From CAWHHZ01 sp963829355 (GTDB lineage Bacteria > Acidobacteriota > Thermoanaerobaculia > Gp7-AA8 > JAHWKK01), in NCBI GenBank assembly GCA_963829355.1, contig CAWHHZ010000003.1, positions 1 through 19,563 on the forward strand: a stretch of DNA of 19,563 bases, written 5' to 3'. The notes beneath the pieces were generated by a model. The model made no database searches. It was not told the DNA's origin and saw only the letters and a program-made list of their open reading frames with translations. Below are positions 1 through 9,052 of this stretch, piece after piece (positions within the stretch are counted from its first letter, which is position 1; the number at the start of each line of letters is the position of its first letter). A program made the translations under genes and the position numbers.

Positions 1-252
1 CGAGGGACCAGAACGGATGGCCGAATGTTGCAGGTCTGTTGCCCTCGACAAAGAAGTGGCTGTACCAGGCAAAGCCGTATCCGATCACTGGTGCGAGAAG
101 ATCCACCAGCGGTTCAGCATGACTCCGGCAACGACGGCGGCGAGCGCCAGAACCGAACCGATCCCGTGAAGGATCCTCGTCTCTTTCCGGCTGTGGGCGC
201 GGACATAGTAAGGCCAGAAATCGGTAAAACTCCTGATTCGATCCTTCGACAT
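1..252 (-). pseudogene. DUF962 / Mpo1-like membrane protein, partial and apparently frameshifted
   Basis: Reading leftwards from ATG 252-250, the first part gives MSKDRIRSFTDFWPYYVRAH, then a hydrophobic stretch ending VVAGVMLNRWW. That frame meets a TGA a few codons later (about 85-87). A different frame, entered at about 99-102, continues the family pattern with LLAPVIGYGFAWYSHFFVEG and NRPATFGHPFWSL up to the window edge. Together the halves match the roughly 100-residue DUF962 family (yeast Mpo1 homologues): an N-terminal FxxFWPxYxxxHS segment, membrane helices and an HFFVExNRPATF motif. Restoring one base in ATCTTC just after the WW codons rejoins them. A strong Shine-Dalgarno GGAGGAA lies 3 nt before the ATG, so the start is good. 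The family is linked to the endoplasmic reticulum and fatty-acid alpha-oxidation in yeast; its bacterial role is unknown. Either the gene is broken or the base is a sequencing or assembly error. The 3' end lies outside the window. Confidence 0.75.
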
Positions 253-345
253 CGCTTCCTCCGGTGGCGGGATTCTATCGAAGTCCGTGCCGGCCCGGCT
301 GTGGCGAGGGGAGTGGCACTACCGTTGCTGCGATCTACCGTCACT

Positions 346-579
346 ATGACAAAGACGGATTTCCAGAGATTCATGCAGGACGTTTTCGGCGATTCTCTGA
401 TCCGAGTCGAGCAGTTCCGTGAGGATCAGTGGGCAAAGGTCGAGAAGAAGATCGCAGAGATCGGCCGTGAATCGATGCATGCCGAGCTCAGCACCATCGC
501 GAAGCGACTCGATCTCGTGGAGCAGCGGCTGAGCAAGCTCGAGCACGAGCGGGCCGAGCAGATGCAGGAAGATGTCTGA
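346..579 (+). CDS. small hypothetical coiled-coil protein (77 aa)
   Basis: The ATG at 346 opens a 77-residue charged protein (MTKTDFQRFMQDVFGDSLIR at the N-terminus). The second half is a probable coiled coil, with leucine/isoleucine spacing in RLDLVEQRLSKLEHERAEQM. The layout, a short helical head followed by a C-terminal coiled coil with LDLVEQRLSKLE, loosely recalls the BMFP/UbiK (YqiC) accessory family, but the match is too weak to name it. The reading frame stays open upstream to position 25, but that part is arginine-rich and overlaps the antisense DUF962 gene, so I reject it. No clear Shine-Dalgarno precedes 346. An in-frame TTG at 325, with GAGGGGAG 11 nt before it, is an alternative start. 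The gene is divergent from the DUF962 gene and convergent with the Omp85 gene. Confidence 0.5.
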   Translation: MTKTDFQRFMQDVFGDSLIRVEQFREDQWAKVEKKIAEIGRESMHAELSTIAKRLDLVEQRLSKLEHERAEQMQEDV

Positions 580-606
580 CTCCGCCACCAGACGATCGTC
601 CAGCTC

Positions 607-694
607 GCATTTCTCACCAGATGTCGCCAGATCGAGCGCAACGCAGCAGACGCGCCACTATCCGCCGACGCAGTAGAGATCCGGGGAGAAATGC
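607..694. repeat. inverted repeat between convergent genes
   Basis: GCATTTCTC at 607-615 is matched by its exact reverse complement GAGAAATGC at 686-694, with about 70 nt between. Similarity runs a few bases past each end with single mismatches. It lies in the short spacer between the convergent small ORF (ends 579) and the Omp85 gene (stop at 698-700). Transcript-end processing is a possible role, but the loop is long and there is no T-run, so it is not a canonical terminator. Confidence 0.4.
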
Positions 695-697
695 GGG

Positions 698-3538
698 CTA
701 GAACCCATAGCCGAGAGTGAGGAACGTCTCGATGGTGTCTTCCCACGGCTCGGCGTCCAGCTTGTAACCGACGTCGAAGCGGAGCGGCCCGACCGGGGTG
801 AGATAACGGAAACCGAGGCCCGCTGCGTATCTCATCTCGGACAGGTCAATGTTTCCATAGTCCCGCCACACGTTTCCGCCATCCGCGAACACGGCACCTC
901 TAAGGGCCCCGAAGATGGGAAATCGATACTCGACGTTGAACAGAAGCAGACCGTTCCCACCAACCGGGATGAAATCGACGTCTTTTCGTCCATCTATGTA
1001 CTCGCTGCAGGGTACTCCCGCGGGAAGATTGGGCACGATCAGAGTCTCGCATGGCACTCCGAGCCGATCGTGACTGAAGCCGCGGTGTGAGGCTTCTCCG
1101 CCGGAGAGGAAACGCTCGGCGAACGGAACGAACGAGCCGCTGCCGGTATCGACGAGGGATTCGATCGCACCGAGACGCACGGAAGTGACGATCTGGCTGT
1201 TTTCGGTCAGAGGCAGATACACTGTCGATTGCAGATAACCCTTCAGGAAGTTTGTTTCTGCAGAGTAGAGCGGGAACGCGTATTCGAGCGATGAACCGAC
1301 GTAGAATCCCTCGGTCGGATTCACGGCGTCGTTACGACGATCCCAGAACACGCTCGGCGTGATACTCGAGATCTCGATCTCCTGTTCCTCGGGCTCGAGT
1401 CCCTCGATCGGAATGGCGCCGGTCGCGAGCTCACACAGCTCTCCCGATACGCATTCATTGAGCCGATACTCGTAGCGCAGCGACCAGCGGAACTGGTCCC
1501 GTACGATCCGGGTCATCTCCACCGATGTGCCGAGGCTCTCGATCTTCGCTTTCTCGTCAGCGCGCAGCTCCTCCTCCTTGAACACGGTGATCTGAGTGGG
1601 GAGGTCGTAGCCGAGAATGAAGGGCTCCCTAAAATTCATGACGTACCGGTTGAGCCGCTGCGAAATCGTCGTCTCCAGACCGAGGTAGCGGCCCGTACCG
1701 AAAAGATTGCGGTGAGCAACGGCCGCGGAGCCACGGGCGCCGTCCTCGGTCGAGTAACCGAGCGAGCCGGTGACGGTGAGATTGTTGCCCTCCTCGATCC
1801 GGAGCAGGATGTCCCGCACGTTCTCAGCCGTGCCGGAATCGACCGGGTCGAGATCGACCAGCCGGAAGATCCCCATCTGGTAGAGACGCTGTTGCGCCTG
1901 GAGAAGCTCGCGGTAGCTGAACGGTTCTCCGGCGTCGATTCGAGCCTTCTGCAGAATCACGTCGGTATCGGTGTAGGAGTTGCCCCGGACCGCTACTGAG
2001 CCGAATCTGACGAGCGGCCCCTCGACGATTTCGTACCGCACTGAGGCCAGACTTCGCTCGTCGTTCCAGTCGAGCTCCGGGCTCACCTGAACTTCTACGT
2101 ATCCCCGATCTGCATAGAAGGTTTGAAGCGTAACCAGATCGAGATTCAGTTCCTGAGGATTGAGCGGTTCACCGGCCGAAAGAAGAAGGTCGGGTAGCTC
2201 GTCCGCGAGGGCTTCGGCTCCAAGGACCTCGACCGACTCGACGATCGTCTGCGTCCCTTCGGTGACCGGGAACACGACCTCCAGCGACTCCTCGTTCAGG
2301 CGCACGACGCGCGGACGTCCGATATCAGCGCTCCAGAAACCTTGCAGCCTGTAGAAATTCTCGAGCGCATCCTGATCGTCGGATAACTGCTCGGCAGTCA
2401 CCCCGCCTGGCCTTCTGATCAGAGCTCCGATCAGTTGCTGGACCATTCCCGGAGGCCCCACCGAGACGACCTCCCGCAATTCATCGTCGGTGAAGTGGAC
2501 GTTACCATCGAAACTCACGGTCTCGAGCGAATACTGCTCACCCGGCTCGATCTGATACGTAATGACGTAGCGGTCACCCTTCAACTGCTCCGAGTCATCG
2601 ACCTCAACGAAGTAGAACCCACGCCGCTGATAGTAGTCCCGTATCCGGTCGGCCGCGCGGATGATCCGGTCCTCGCTGTATCCATCGTCCTCGGCGAACG
2701 GAATCAGGCGTCGGACTGCCTTGCGGGGAACACCTTCCACGACGACCTCGACGACTGGACCCACCTCGAGCTCATACTGGAGCGCCACCGACGCGCTGGC
2801 GGAATCATAGACGGCGTCGATGAACCGAACCTGAGCCATACGATGATCCCTGCGCAGCAGGTAGCGTCGCATCCTGCGCGCATCCTCTCGTGCCTCATTC
2901 AGTTCATAGAATCCACCCAGCTCGCTCTTCATCTGCTGGATGAGTGTCTCCCGCGAGAATGGGTCGGGCGAGCCCTGCAACTCGATTGACCCGATCTGCG
3001 CCCTCGGCCCGGAAGTCACGTGAAAGATGACGTTTGCGATGCTTTCCTGACGATTGAAACGCACCTCCGGGTCCACCGTCGCTTCGAGGTATCCCTCACG
3101 CTGGTAGCTTCTGACCATGTCCACAGCGGCCTGGTCGACGCGATCGAGACTGAGAATCTCTTCGGCTTCCACTCCTGGCTCCCGTCTGATGCTGTCGAGA
3201 AGTTCTCCCTCCGCCTCGAAATTGACCTCACCCACCCGGTACTGAAGCGACAGACGGAATGTGATGGCGAGGGCATCGCCGACCCTTTCGGCGTCCACCC
3301 GGACATCACGGAAGGTGCCGGTGCCGAACAGAGCCTTGATAGAGCTTTGCAGATCGACAACCGAGAGTGGTTTGCCTGCTTCGATCCTCACGAGTCGCGA
3401 GAGCTCCGCCGGATCGAAATCGGCGTCGGCCTCGAATTCGATCGAGGATACCGGTATGCCTGTGAATTCAAACTGGGCGACGGCCGGCATCGCGACGAGT
3501 CCGATCAGGAGGATGCTGAAAAAGTAGATCTTCTTCAT
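698..3538 (-). CDS. Omp85-family outer-membrane protein (TamA/BamA-like) with seven POTRA-like repeats
   Basis: A 946-aa protein starting MKKIYFFSILLIGLVAMPAV, a signal peptide cleaved near AVA|Q (residue 21). Residues of about 24-588 divide into seven POTRA-like repeats (approximately 24-101, 102-180, 181-262, 263-337, 338-431, 432-510, 511-588). Each shows the usual beta-alpha-alpha-beta-beta pattern with signatures such as YQREGYLEATV, YYQRRGFYFVEV, FYADRGYVEV and RLYQMGIFRLV. A 16-strand-type barrel follows (about 589-946), ending in the aromatic C-terminus LTLGYGF expected of outer-membrane proteins. The L6 loop motif is HRGF at 818-821, versus VRGF/Y in most of the family. The 1-nt TAATG overlap with the upstream tamB-like gene implies translational coupling and favours a TamA-like role, inserting or assembling envelope components with TamB. 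POTRA number alone does not separate TamA (usually 3) from BamA (usually 5). An upstream in-frame extension to 3655 lies inside tamB and is rejected because it precedes the signal peptide. Confidence 0.9.
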   Translation of the reverse strand: MKKIYFFSILLIGLVAMPAVAQFEFTGIPVSSIEFEADADFDPAELSRLVRIEAGKPLSVVDLQSSIKALFGTGTFRDVRVDAERVGDALAITFRLSLQYRVGEVNFEAEGELLDSIRREPGVEAEEILSLDRVDQAAVDMVRSYQREGYLEATVDPEVRFNRQESIANVIFHVTSGPRAQIGSIELQGSPDPFSRETLIQQMKSELGGFYELNEAREDARRMRRYLLRRDHRMAQVRFIDAVYDSASASVALQYELEVGPVVEVVVEGVPRKAVRRLIPFAEDDGYSEDRIIRAADRIRDYYQRRGFYFVEVDDSEQLKGDRYVITYQIEPGEQYSLETVSFDGNVHFTDDELREVVSVGPPGMVQQLIGALIRRPGGVTAEQLSDDQDALENFYRLQGFWSADIGRPRVVRLNEESLEVVFPVTEGTQTIVESVEVLGAEALADELPDLLLSAGEPLNPQELNLDLVTLQTFYADRGYVEVQVSPELDWNDERSLASVRYEIVEGPLVRFGSVAVRGNSYTDTDVILQKARIDAGEPFSYRELLQAQQRLYQMGIFRLVDLDPVDSGTAENVRDILLRIEEGNNLTVTGSLGYSTEDGARGSAAVAHRNLFGTGRYLGLETTISQRLNRYVMNFREPFILGYDLPTQITVFKEEELRADEKAKIESLGTSVEMTRIVRDQFRWSLRYEYRLNECVSGELCELATGAIPIEGLEPEEQEIEISSITPSVFWDRRNDAVNPTEGFYVGSSLEYAFPLYSAETNFLKGYLQSTVYLPLTENSQIVTSVRLGAIESLVDTGSGSFVPFAERFLSGGEASHRGFSHDRLGVPCETLIVPNLPAGVPCSEYIDGRKDVDFIPVGGNGLLLFNVEYRFPIFGALRGAVFADGGNVWRDYGNIDLSEMRYAAGLGFRYLTPVGPLRFDVGYKLDAEPWEDTIETFLTLGYGF

Positions 3539-6500
3539 TACCACCGTGCCTCGTATCGCCTTCTGAATCTCGCGTCGATTGCGTTGATGATGTAGCTGTC
3601 CGCCTTCTCCGAGTCTCGCGTAAACTGCAGGATCCAGTCGCCCGTCACCTGCCACTGGATGATCTCCACATTCTGAGAGCTGGCGGTATCGTAGATGACG
3701 ATGACGAATAGATCACTCGAGATCTGTTTCTCCAGAGTGACGGTCGGATTGAATCCCGAGGTCCCGACCGTATCGACCCTGACCGCATCCGCGAATGGAA
3801 TGATGCGCGTGCCGATCGCCTCGCCCACCTGAGAGAGCAGGAGCGCGGTTCCTGCCTGGGAGACCGATCTTCCTCCCAGCATCGCCGGACCACCCGCGCC
3901 GAGGCCCGAGAACAGGCTCAGCAGAGTCAGGTCCCCGACAGGGGGATCGCTCGAGATGTTCGGCGTGATCCTGTCGAGGGTCCCTGTGAGATTGACCGTC
4001 AGCTCATACTCCTCGACCTCTCCCAGAGTCTGGCCCCTCGAGCTCATTACTCCTTCAGCAGTCACATCGAAGTATGGGTCGTTCCTGAACGGATTCTGGA
4101 ACGACACCGTACCCTGAACGATTCTATAGCTCACGTCCTGGAACTCGAATGTTCCGCCTTCATTGATCGTCACGCGGCCGAGAATGATCGGGTTGGCGAG
4201 TGTTCCCGTGACGTCGAGGTCTGCGCTTCCGGTCATGTCGGCGACATTGTTCTGGATCGCGAGCGTGTCGTTTGCGGTGACGTCGATCATCAGCGAGATG
4301 TGATCCTGCCACGTCGCTGCGAGCTGCGGCACCACCGCCTGTCGCTCCAGTACCCTCTCGAGAATGAGCTGTGTCAGGTCGAACTCCTCGTAATAAACCG
4401 CGCGGTCGACCACGACGTCACCCTGCAACTGGAGGCGTTCGGTATCGCCAGAGAGAAGCAGGTCGGCATCACCAGCCAGCGTGATGCCATCAAAATAACG
4501 CAGCGTCACGTCCTCCGCCTGAAGGTTGATCCTGATACGCGACGGCTGCATCCCCTGCAGTGTCACGAATCCGCCGGCGACGATCTCACCACCGCCCAGC
4601 GTCGCCCTCAGCGCATCGATCTCCACTCGGTCGCCCTGCAGGATCAATGATCCATAGACATTGCTGATCAACTGCGGAAAGCCGGGGAATCTGAGGCTCG
4701 CGTCACGCAGCTCTGCTGTGCCACGGAAGCGGGGACTCGAGATACTTCCACCGATGTCGGCCTGTACTGAAATCGTTCCATTCGCCTGGGCATCCGGCAC
4801 GAGCAACTGCAGGAGAGCGAGGTCGAGCGATCCACGAAGGACCAGGTCGATCTGCTGGTTGTCCACGAGCGAGATCGTTCCGTCGACGAAGAAGTCGGTC
4901 TCTCTGGTTCTGAGCGCGACATCGTCGAGCACGACTCTCCCGTTGGACAGAGCAAATCGGATCGGATCGAGGGCCTGAATCCGCTCACCACCGACCGTGA
5001 GGTCGAGACGCGTGAGAGTACCGCCGATCTCGAGGGCCTCGAGCGACGTGATCGATCCGCCGAGATCGAGATCAGCCGTCAGAGCTCCCTCCAGTTGCAG
5101 AGTACTGTCGGGGGCGATGATCTTCATCAGTCGTTCAAGATCGTCGACCGCAATATTCACGTTCCCCGAGAGCTCCCCCTCCGCACCGAGCCGCCCTTCT
5201 CCGACAATCGTGAGAGTGTCGAACGCGGCCCCGCGTATGACGAGATCACCGTCGCGGACCGCGAGGTAAAAACTGGGCTTCTCGGCATCGGGCGGGATCG
5301 GATTGCCGAGGATCGAGCCGCCCACGAGAGTCGCCTCGATGACGAGCTCCGGACTCTCCAGCGTTCCTGCTCCACTCGATGTGATCTGCAGCTTGCCATC
5401 GACAATCCCCTCGAGGCTGTCGAGAAGCCTCACGAGGGACAAGTCGATCGTGGTGGGCTGCACGACGTATGAGAACTCTCCGGACTCGAAGTCGTAACTC
5501 GCTTCTCCGACCAGAACTCCTGCCGGAGCGGTCACCTCGAAGTGCCGGATATCGAGGCTTCCCCGATCGAATCCCAGATCGGCGACCGCGACGTCGATCG
5601 GTTCTCCCGCGATTGAACCATTGCGAAGAGTGATCGTTCCCGCGCCCCCGAGAGTATCGATTGGTCCCTCGAGATGAAGCGTGCCGGTGACATCCCCCTC
5701 GATCGGAAGATCGGCGAAGTCGAGAAAGGCCGCGATATCGTTCACCGGATACGATTCCGCACCTACGTCGAGATCGAATGAAAGGTTCCCTTCTCCAGGC
5801 AGCCAGCTTACCGCTCCGTTCAGCGCCAGACGTGAATTACCCTGGCGCACGAGAAGGTCATTGAACCGCACGGTGCCCTGGTCGGGCGTGCCCTTGACCG
5901 TGAGCTTTCCGGTGGCGAGTCCTGTACCGCCCTCGATCTCGAGGTTGACGAGATCGAGAGCCTCCTGAACCGGCCATGAATCAGCATTCATCGCCAGATC
6001 GAAGACAGGCTCTCCATTCTCCGGGAATCGGATTGTCCCATCGAGTGCCAGTACCGCGTCACCTTTCGTAAAGCGTCCATTGTCGAGCTTCAGGGTCTCG
6101 CGAGCTCCCGTCCACGTCACGTCCACCCGGGCGGTTCCGATTGAGACATTGTTGTACAGGGCATTGGTTGCGTCGATCGACGCCTTCACGACCGGCTCGG
6201 AAATCTCGCCGCGGATCGTACCGGTGATCGTGCCGGCACCACCCAGCCCAAGGAGCTCGAAGTCTTCTGATCCCAGAGAACGGCCAAAGTTGACGGCGAG
6301 TTGATCGAGCTCGGCAAAGTCATCACTCTCGATCTCGTAGGACAGTTGCGCATCGAGATTCTCGAGACCGAGAGAGCCGGAGAACGTCACGACGGTTTCA
6401 GGAAGACGCAGTCGTGACGGGTCGCGGAACCTGAGCACACCATCATCGATCGCAAAGTCGGTCCTGCCCGAGACGGGCATCGGATACGGAGCGTCACCGA

Positions 6501-7794
6501 ACGCTACGGCTCCGGGCTTGAGAGACGCCGTGCCGGATCCCTTGCCTCCCAGAAGATCATCCTGCACGAACTCGTAGTGCAGGGATCCATCGATCGCTCC
6601 TCGGAGACCCGTTTCCTCTACATTCCAGTCGCCGAGAAGTGCCTCGAGTGAGACAGCTTTGTATCCGAGCTCGACCGACATCGGTCTCGGATCTTCGAAA
6701 CTGCTGAGGGTCCAGGTCCCGGTCACCGTGCCTCCTCCATATTCGGCGGAGGCGATGTCGACGATCGCCTGATCATCCGTGACGCGCAGAGACGCCCGGA
6801 GATCCTCGAGCAGGTATCCTGCGGCAGCAACCGATGGGGACGACACCTCGCCCGTCAAACGGAAGTCGCCGGCGGTTCCGTTGAGAACGGTATCGAATGA
6901 AACCGATCCCTCGAGCTCCTGATCCAGATTCATCACATCTGCAATCCGCTCGAGACCCGCTTTACCTTCGATCGAGAGCTCGTAGCTGACCTCGCCCCCG
7001 GTGTTCAGCGTTCCCGAAATTGCAAGTGACAGATCATCACTTCTGACCCGGGTGCCCCGGAGAATCAGAGTCTTGTCCGCAAACGTGAGGCCGCTGCGCA
7101 AACTGATCTCCAGCGGATCCCAGTCACGGAAGTCGACCGTACCCGATTCCGCCACCACGACCCCACGGTAGATGCCGTCGTCCATGTTGGGATCGATGTT
7201 GGCATTGACCTGCCGGAGGTCGGCGGTGAGATCACGCCGGTGGTCCTGATAAACGAAATGCCCGCCACGAATCTCGATGTCGTTCATTTCTATCCGCGCG
7301 ATCTCGAATCGGCGCGGTTCACCCCGCTTCCACTCTGGCAGGTTGTGGTTCAGCGGAGCACCTTCCGGGAAAATCTCAATGAAGACCTCGGGATCGTACA
7401 CTTCGATCGTTCCGACCCTGACCACCCGCTGCCTGAATGACTCGACGCCTCCCTCCAGAACGATGCGTGGAATGATCGCCATCCAGGGATGCGATGCGCC
7501 CTCAACGTTGGCGATTCTCACATCCTCGAGAATGACCGAGGTGACGCGACCACGTTCGATCGTCACGTCGCCGATCGTCACCTCTCTGTTCATCCTCGAT
7601 TCGAGCGTGGCCTCGATCCTTCGGGCGACGAGACTTTCGAATGACGTGGAACCGGTGTAGTACCAGGCACCGAAAGCGATCAGGAGCACGAGACCCAGAC
7701 CGATCAGCAGAGCCCAGACCAGAGGCCGCACGCAGCCTCGGCGCCGGCGACTTGCCTCCGGCTCGATCTCGGCAGTCTGTTGTTCTTCGGTCAT
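3538..7794 (-). CDS. tamB: TamB-like translocation/assembly module protein (AsmA-like superfamily, DUF490)
   Basis: A 1418-aa protein. A cytoplasmic arginine-rich stub (RRRR at 16-19) precedes one membrane anchor at about 25-46 (LVWALLIGLGLVLLIAFGAW). A very long periplasmic region of repeating beta-strand segments follows (LEGSVSFDTVLNGTAGDFRL is typical), as in the hydrophobic-groove proteins TamB, YhdP and AsmA. The last ~340 residues carry the conserved TamB domain, including GDLTLLSLFSGLGAGGPAML and FNPTVTLEKQISSDLFVIVI. E. coli TamB is about 1260 aa, so this one is somewhat long. Known homologues span the periplasm, work with TamA and are implicated in phospholipid transport to the outer membrane. 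Here tamB precedes the Omp85 gene, the reverse of the E. coli tamA-tamB order. I chose ATG 7794 (MTEEQQ); a TTG at 7815 would add seven residues and overlap the glycerate kinase stop. Neither has a clear Shine-Dalgarno, so coupling to the upstream gene, 7 nt away, is likely. Confidence 0.93.
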   Translation of the reverse strand: MTEEQQTAEIEPEASRRRRGCVRPLVWALLIGLGLVLLIAFGAWYYTGSTSFESLVARRIEATLESRMNREVTIGDVTIERGRVTSVILEDVRIANVEGASHPWMAIIPRIVLEGGVESFRQRVVRVGTIEVYDPEVFIEIFPEGAPLNHNLPEWKRGEPRRFEIARIEMNDIEIRGGHFVYQDHRRDLTADLRQVNANIDPNMDDGIYRGVVVAESGTVDFRDWDPLEISLRSGLTFADKTLILRGTRVRSDDLSLAISGTLNTGGEVSYELSIEGKAGLERIADVMNLDQELEGSVSFDTVLNGTAGDFRLTGEVSSPSVAAAGYLLEDLRASLRVTDDQAIVDIASAEYGGGTVTGTWTLSSFEDPRPMSVELGYKAVSLEALLGDWNVEETGLRGAIDGSLHYEFVQDDLLGGKGSGTASLKPGAVAFGDAPYPMPVSGRTDFAIDDGVLRFRDPSRLRLPETVVTFSGSLGLENLDAQLSYEIESDDFAELDQLAVNFGRSLGSEDFELLGLGGAGTITGTIRGEISEPVVKASIDATNALYNNVSIGTARVDVTWTGARETLKLDNGRFTKGDAVLALDGTIRFPENGEPVFDLAMNADSWPVQEALDLVNLEIEGGTGLATGKLTVKGTPDQGTVRFNDLLVRQGNSRLALNGAVSWLPGEGNLSFDLDVGAESYPVNDIAAFLDFADLPIEGDVTGTLHLEGPIDTLGGAGTITLRNGSIAGEPIDVAVADLGFDRGSLDIRHFEVTAPAGVLVGEASYDFESGEFSYVVQPTTIDLSLVRLLDSLEGIVDGKLQITSSGAGTLESPELVIEATLVGGSILGNPIPPDAEKPSFYLAVRDGDLVIRGAAFDTLTIVGEGRLGAEGELSGNVNIAVDDLERLMKIIAPDSTLQLEGALTADLDLGGSITSLEALEIGGTLTRLDLTVGGERIQALDPIRFALSNGRVVLDDVALRTRETDFFVDGTISLVDNQQIDLVLRGSLDLALLQLLVPDAQANGTISVQADIGGSISSPRFRGTAELRDASLRFPGFPQLISNVYGSLILQGDRVEIDALRATLGGGEIVAGGFVTLQGMQPSRIRINLQAEDVTLRYFDGITLAGDADLLLSGDTERLQLQGDVVVDRAVYYEEFDLTQLILERVLERQAVVPQLAATWQDHISLMIDVTANDTLAIQNNVADMTGSADLDVTGTLANPIILGRVTINEGGTFEFQDVSYRIVQGTVSFQNPFRNDPYFDVTAEGVMSSRGQTLGEVEEYELTVNLTGTLDRITPNISSDPPVGDLTLLSLFSGLGAGGPAMLGGRSVSQAGTALLLSQVGEAIGTRIIPFADAVRVDTVGTSGFNPTVTLEKQISSDLFVIVIYDTASSQNVEIIQWQVTGDWILQFTRDSEKADSYIINAIDARFRRRYEARW

Positions 7795-7801
7795 ATCGTA
7801 G

Positions 7802-9052
7802 TCACGCCCGGGCAAGGATGAACAGGTCGCGCAGATTGTTTCCGGTCGGCCCCTTCGTGATCTTGCCGGCGTACTGCTCGACGATCGAGAGCGAGTCTGA
7901 CTGCTCGAGAACCTGCGCCAGGTCAGCCTTCGTGAGGCTCACGCCCGGGTAGCGATCGGGCGTCACGACATAGCCAGCTGCATCGGTCTCGCCATCCACG
8001 CCATCAGAGCTTGCAACGAGTGCAAAGGCGCCGTCCGCTCCTCCACGCCGGAGACGCTCACCGAGGCGCACGGCGAGCTCGCTGCAACGACCACCACGGC
8101 CGGTGCCTCTGACTCTCACGGTCGGTTCGCCTCCGGCTACCAGCATCTGTCCGGGGGACAGAGACAACAGCAGCTCGTCGAGCCGTGCCGCGACCTCGTC
8201 GACGTCACCGTTCAACTCTTCCTCCACTGCCCGTGCTGCGAATCCCGTCTTCGAAGCCGTCTCGACCGTCTGGTTCACGAGGGTCCCGTTGTCTCCCATG
8301 AGAAACGACTCATGACCCGGCAGCTCCCTCGGCGTTTCAGGAACTCGACCGGAGCGAAGAATGGCAGCCAGACGGCCACACTCCGGGTCTCTCAATCCTT
8401 GCAGGATCTCGGCCGCCTCCTCATTGGACGTCGAATCTGCAAGAGTTGGCCCGGAGCCGACGTCGTGCCACCATCCGCGCGACACGTCCGACAGAACGAG
8501 AGTTACGGTGCCGGCGGGCAGGAGAGAACCGAGCCGTCCCCCCTTGAGTGCTGACAGGTGCTTTCTCACCGTGTTGACCTTCTCGATCGGCAAACCCGAC
8601 TGCAGGAGAATCGTGTTGACGTGAATCAGATCGTCTCGCGTGAAGAATGGCTCGAGAGGCTTGGCCATTGACGCCGAGGTGCCGCCCGAGAGCAGAACGA
8701 CGACCTGAAACTCTCCGCAACCCTGAGCGAACCTGGTCAGGGCCTCCCCCGCTTCGAAGCTCGCCTGGCTCATGGAGGGATGTGAGCCCTGAACAACGTC
8801 GACAAACGGAGGGAAGGCGTCCTGGACATAGTCGGCGGGGTATGCGGCGAATCCCTCGACGACCGAGAGCGCAGAGGCGAGGCCCTTGAACATCCCCGAG
8901 GCGCACTTTCCAAGACAGATCACTGAAAGAGGCTCTCCCAGCAGGCTCTGAACTTCCTCCCGCTCGAGCGCCTTCCTCGTGAGAATCGCGGGCGTCGTGC
9001 GGTAGAGAGCCGTCCGGTAGATCTCGATCAGCGTGTTTTCGATTCCTGTCAT
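7802..9052 (-). CDS. glycerate 2-kinase (DUF4147 + MOFRL family)
   Basis: A 416-aa protein of typical length for the GckA/TtuD type, which phosphorylates D-glycerate to 2-phosphoglycerate with ATP in the cytoplasm and feeds glycolysis from glyoxylate, serine or sugar-acid breakdown. Visible motifs in order: LGKCASGM (47-54), LLSGGTSAS (120-128; the family usually has SGGGS), NTVRKHLSALKGGRL (160-174), LSDVSRGWWHDVGSGPT (187-203), then the C-terminal MOFRL region with GGEPTVRVRGTGRGGR (307-322), SSDGVDGETDAAG (348-360) and TKGPTGNNLRDL (399-410). Two consensus positions differ (T125 for Gly and the SRGWWHD loop), but nothing suggests loss of function. It is the first gene of the run leading into tamB and the Omp85 gene. 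No biochemical link to outer-membrane assembly is obvious, so it may simply share their promoter. The Shine-Dalgarno before ATG 9052 is weak. Confidence 0.92.
   Translation of the reverse strand: MTGIENTLIEIYRTALYRTTPAILTRKALEREEVQSLLGEPLSVICLGKCASGMFKGLASALSVVEGFAAYPADYVQDAFPPFVDVVQGSHPSMSQASFEAGEALTRFAQGCGEFQVVVLLSGGTSASMAKPLEPFFTRDDLIHVNTILLQSGLPIEKVNTVRKHLSALKGGRLGSLLPAGTVTLVLSDVSRGWWHDVGSGPTLADSTSNEEAAEILQGLRDPECGRLAAILRSGRVPETPRELPGHESFLMGDNGTLVNQTVETASKTGFAARAVEEELNGDVDEVAARLDELLLSLSPGQMLVAGGEPTVRVRGTGRGGRCSELAVRLGERLRRGGADGAFALVASSDGVDGETDAAGYVVTPDRYPGVSLTKADLAQVLEQSDSLSIVEQYAGKITKGPTGNNLRDLFILARA

Noticed and set aside
25..345. Upstream extension of the small plus-strand ORF (frame open from 25)
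   Set aside because: The encoded stretch is arginine/proline-rich, low in structure, and antisense to a recognisable DUF962 gene with its own Shine-Dalgarno; only the part from 346 looks like protein.
3539..3655. N-terminal extension of the Omp85 ORF
   Set aside because: It precedes a clear signal peptide and lies within the tamB C-terminus; the TAATG overlap start is far better.
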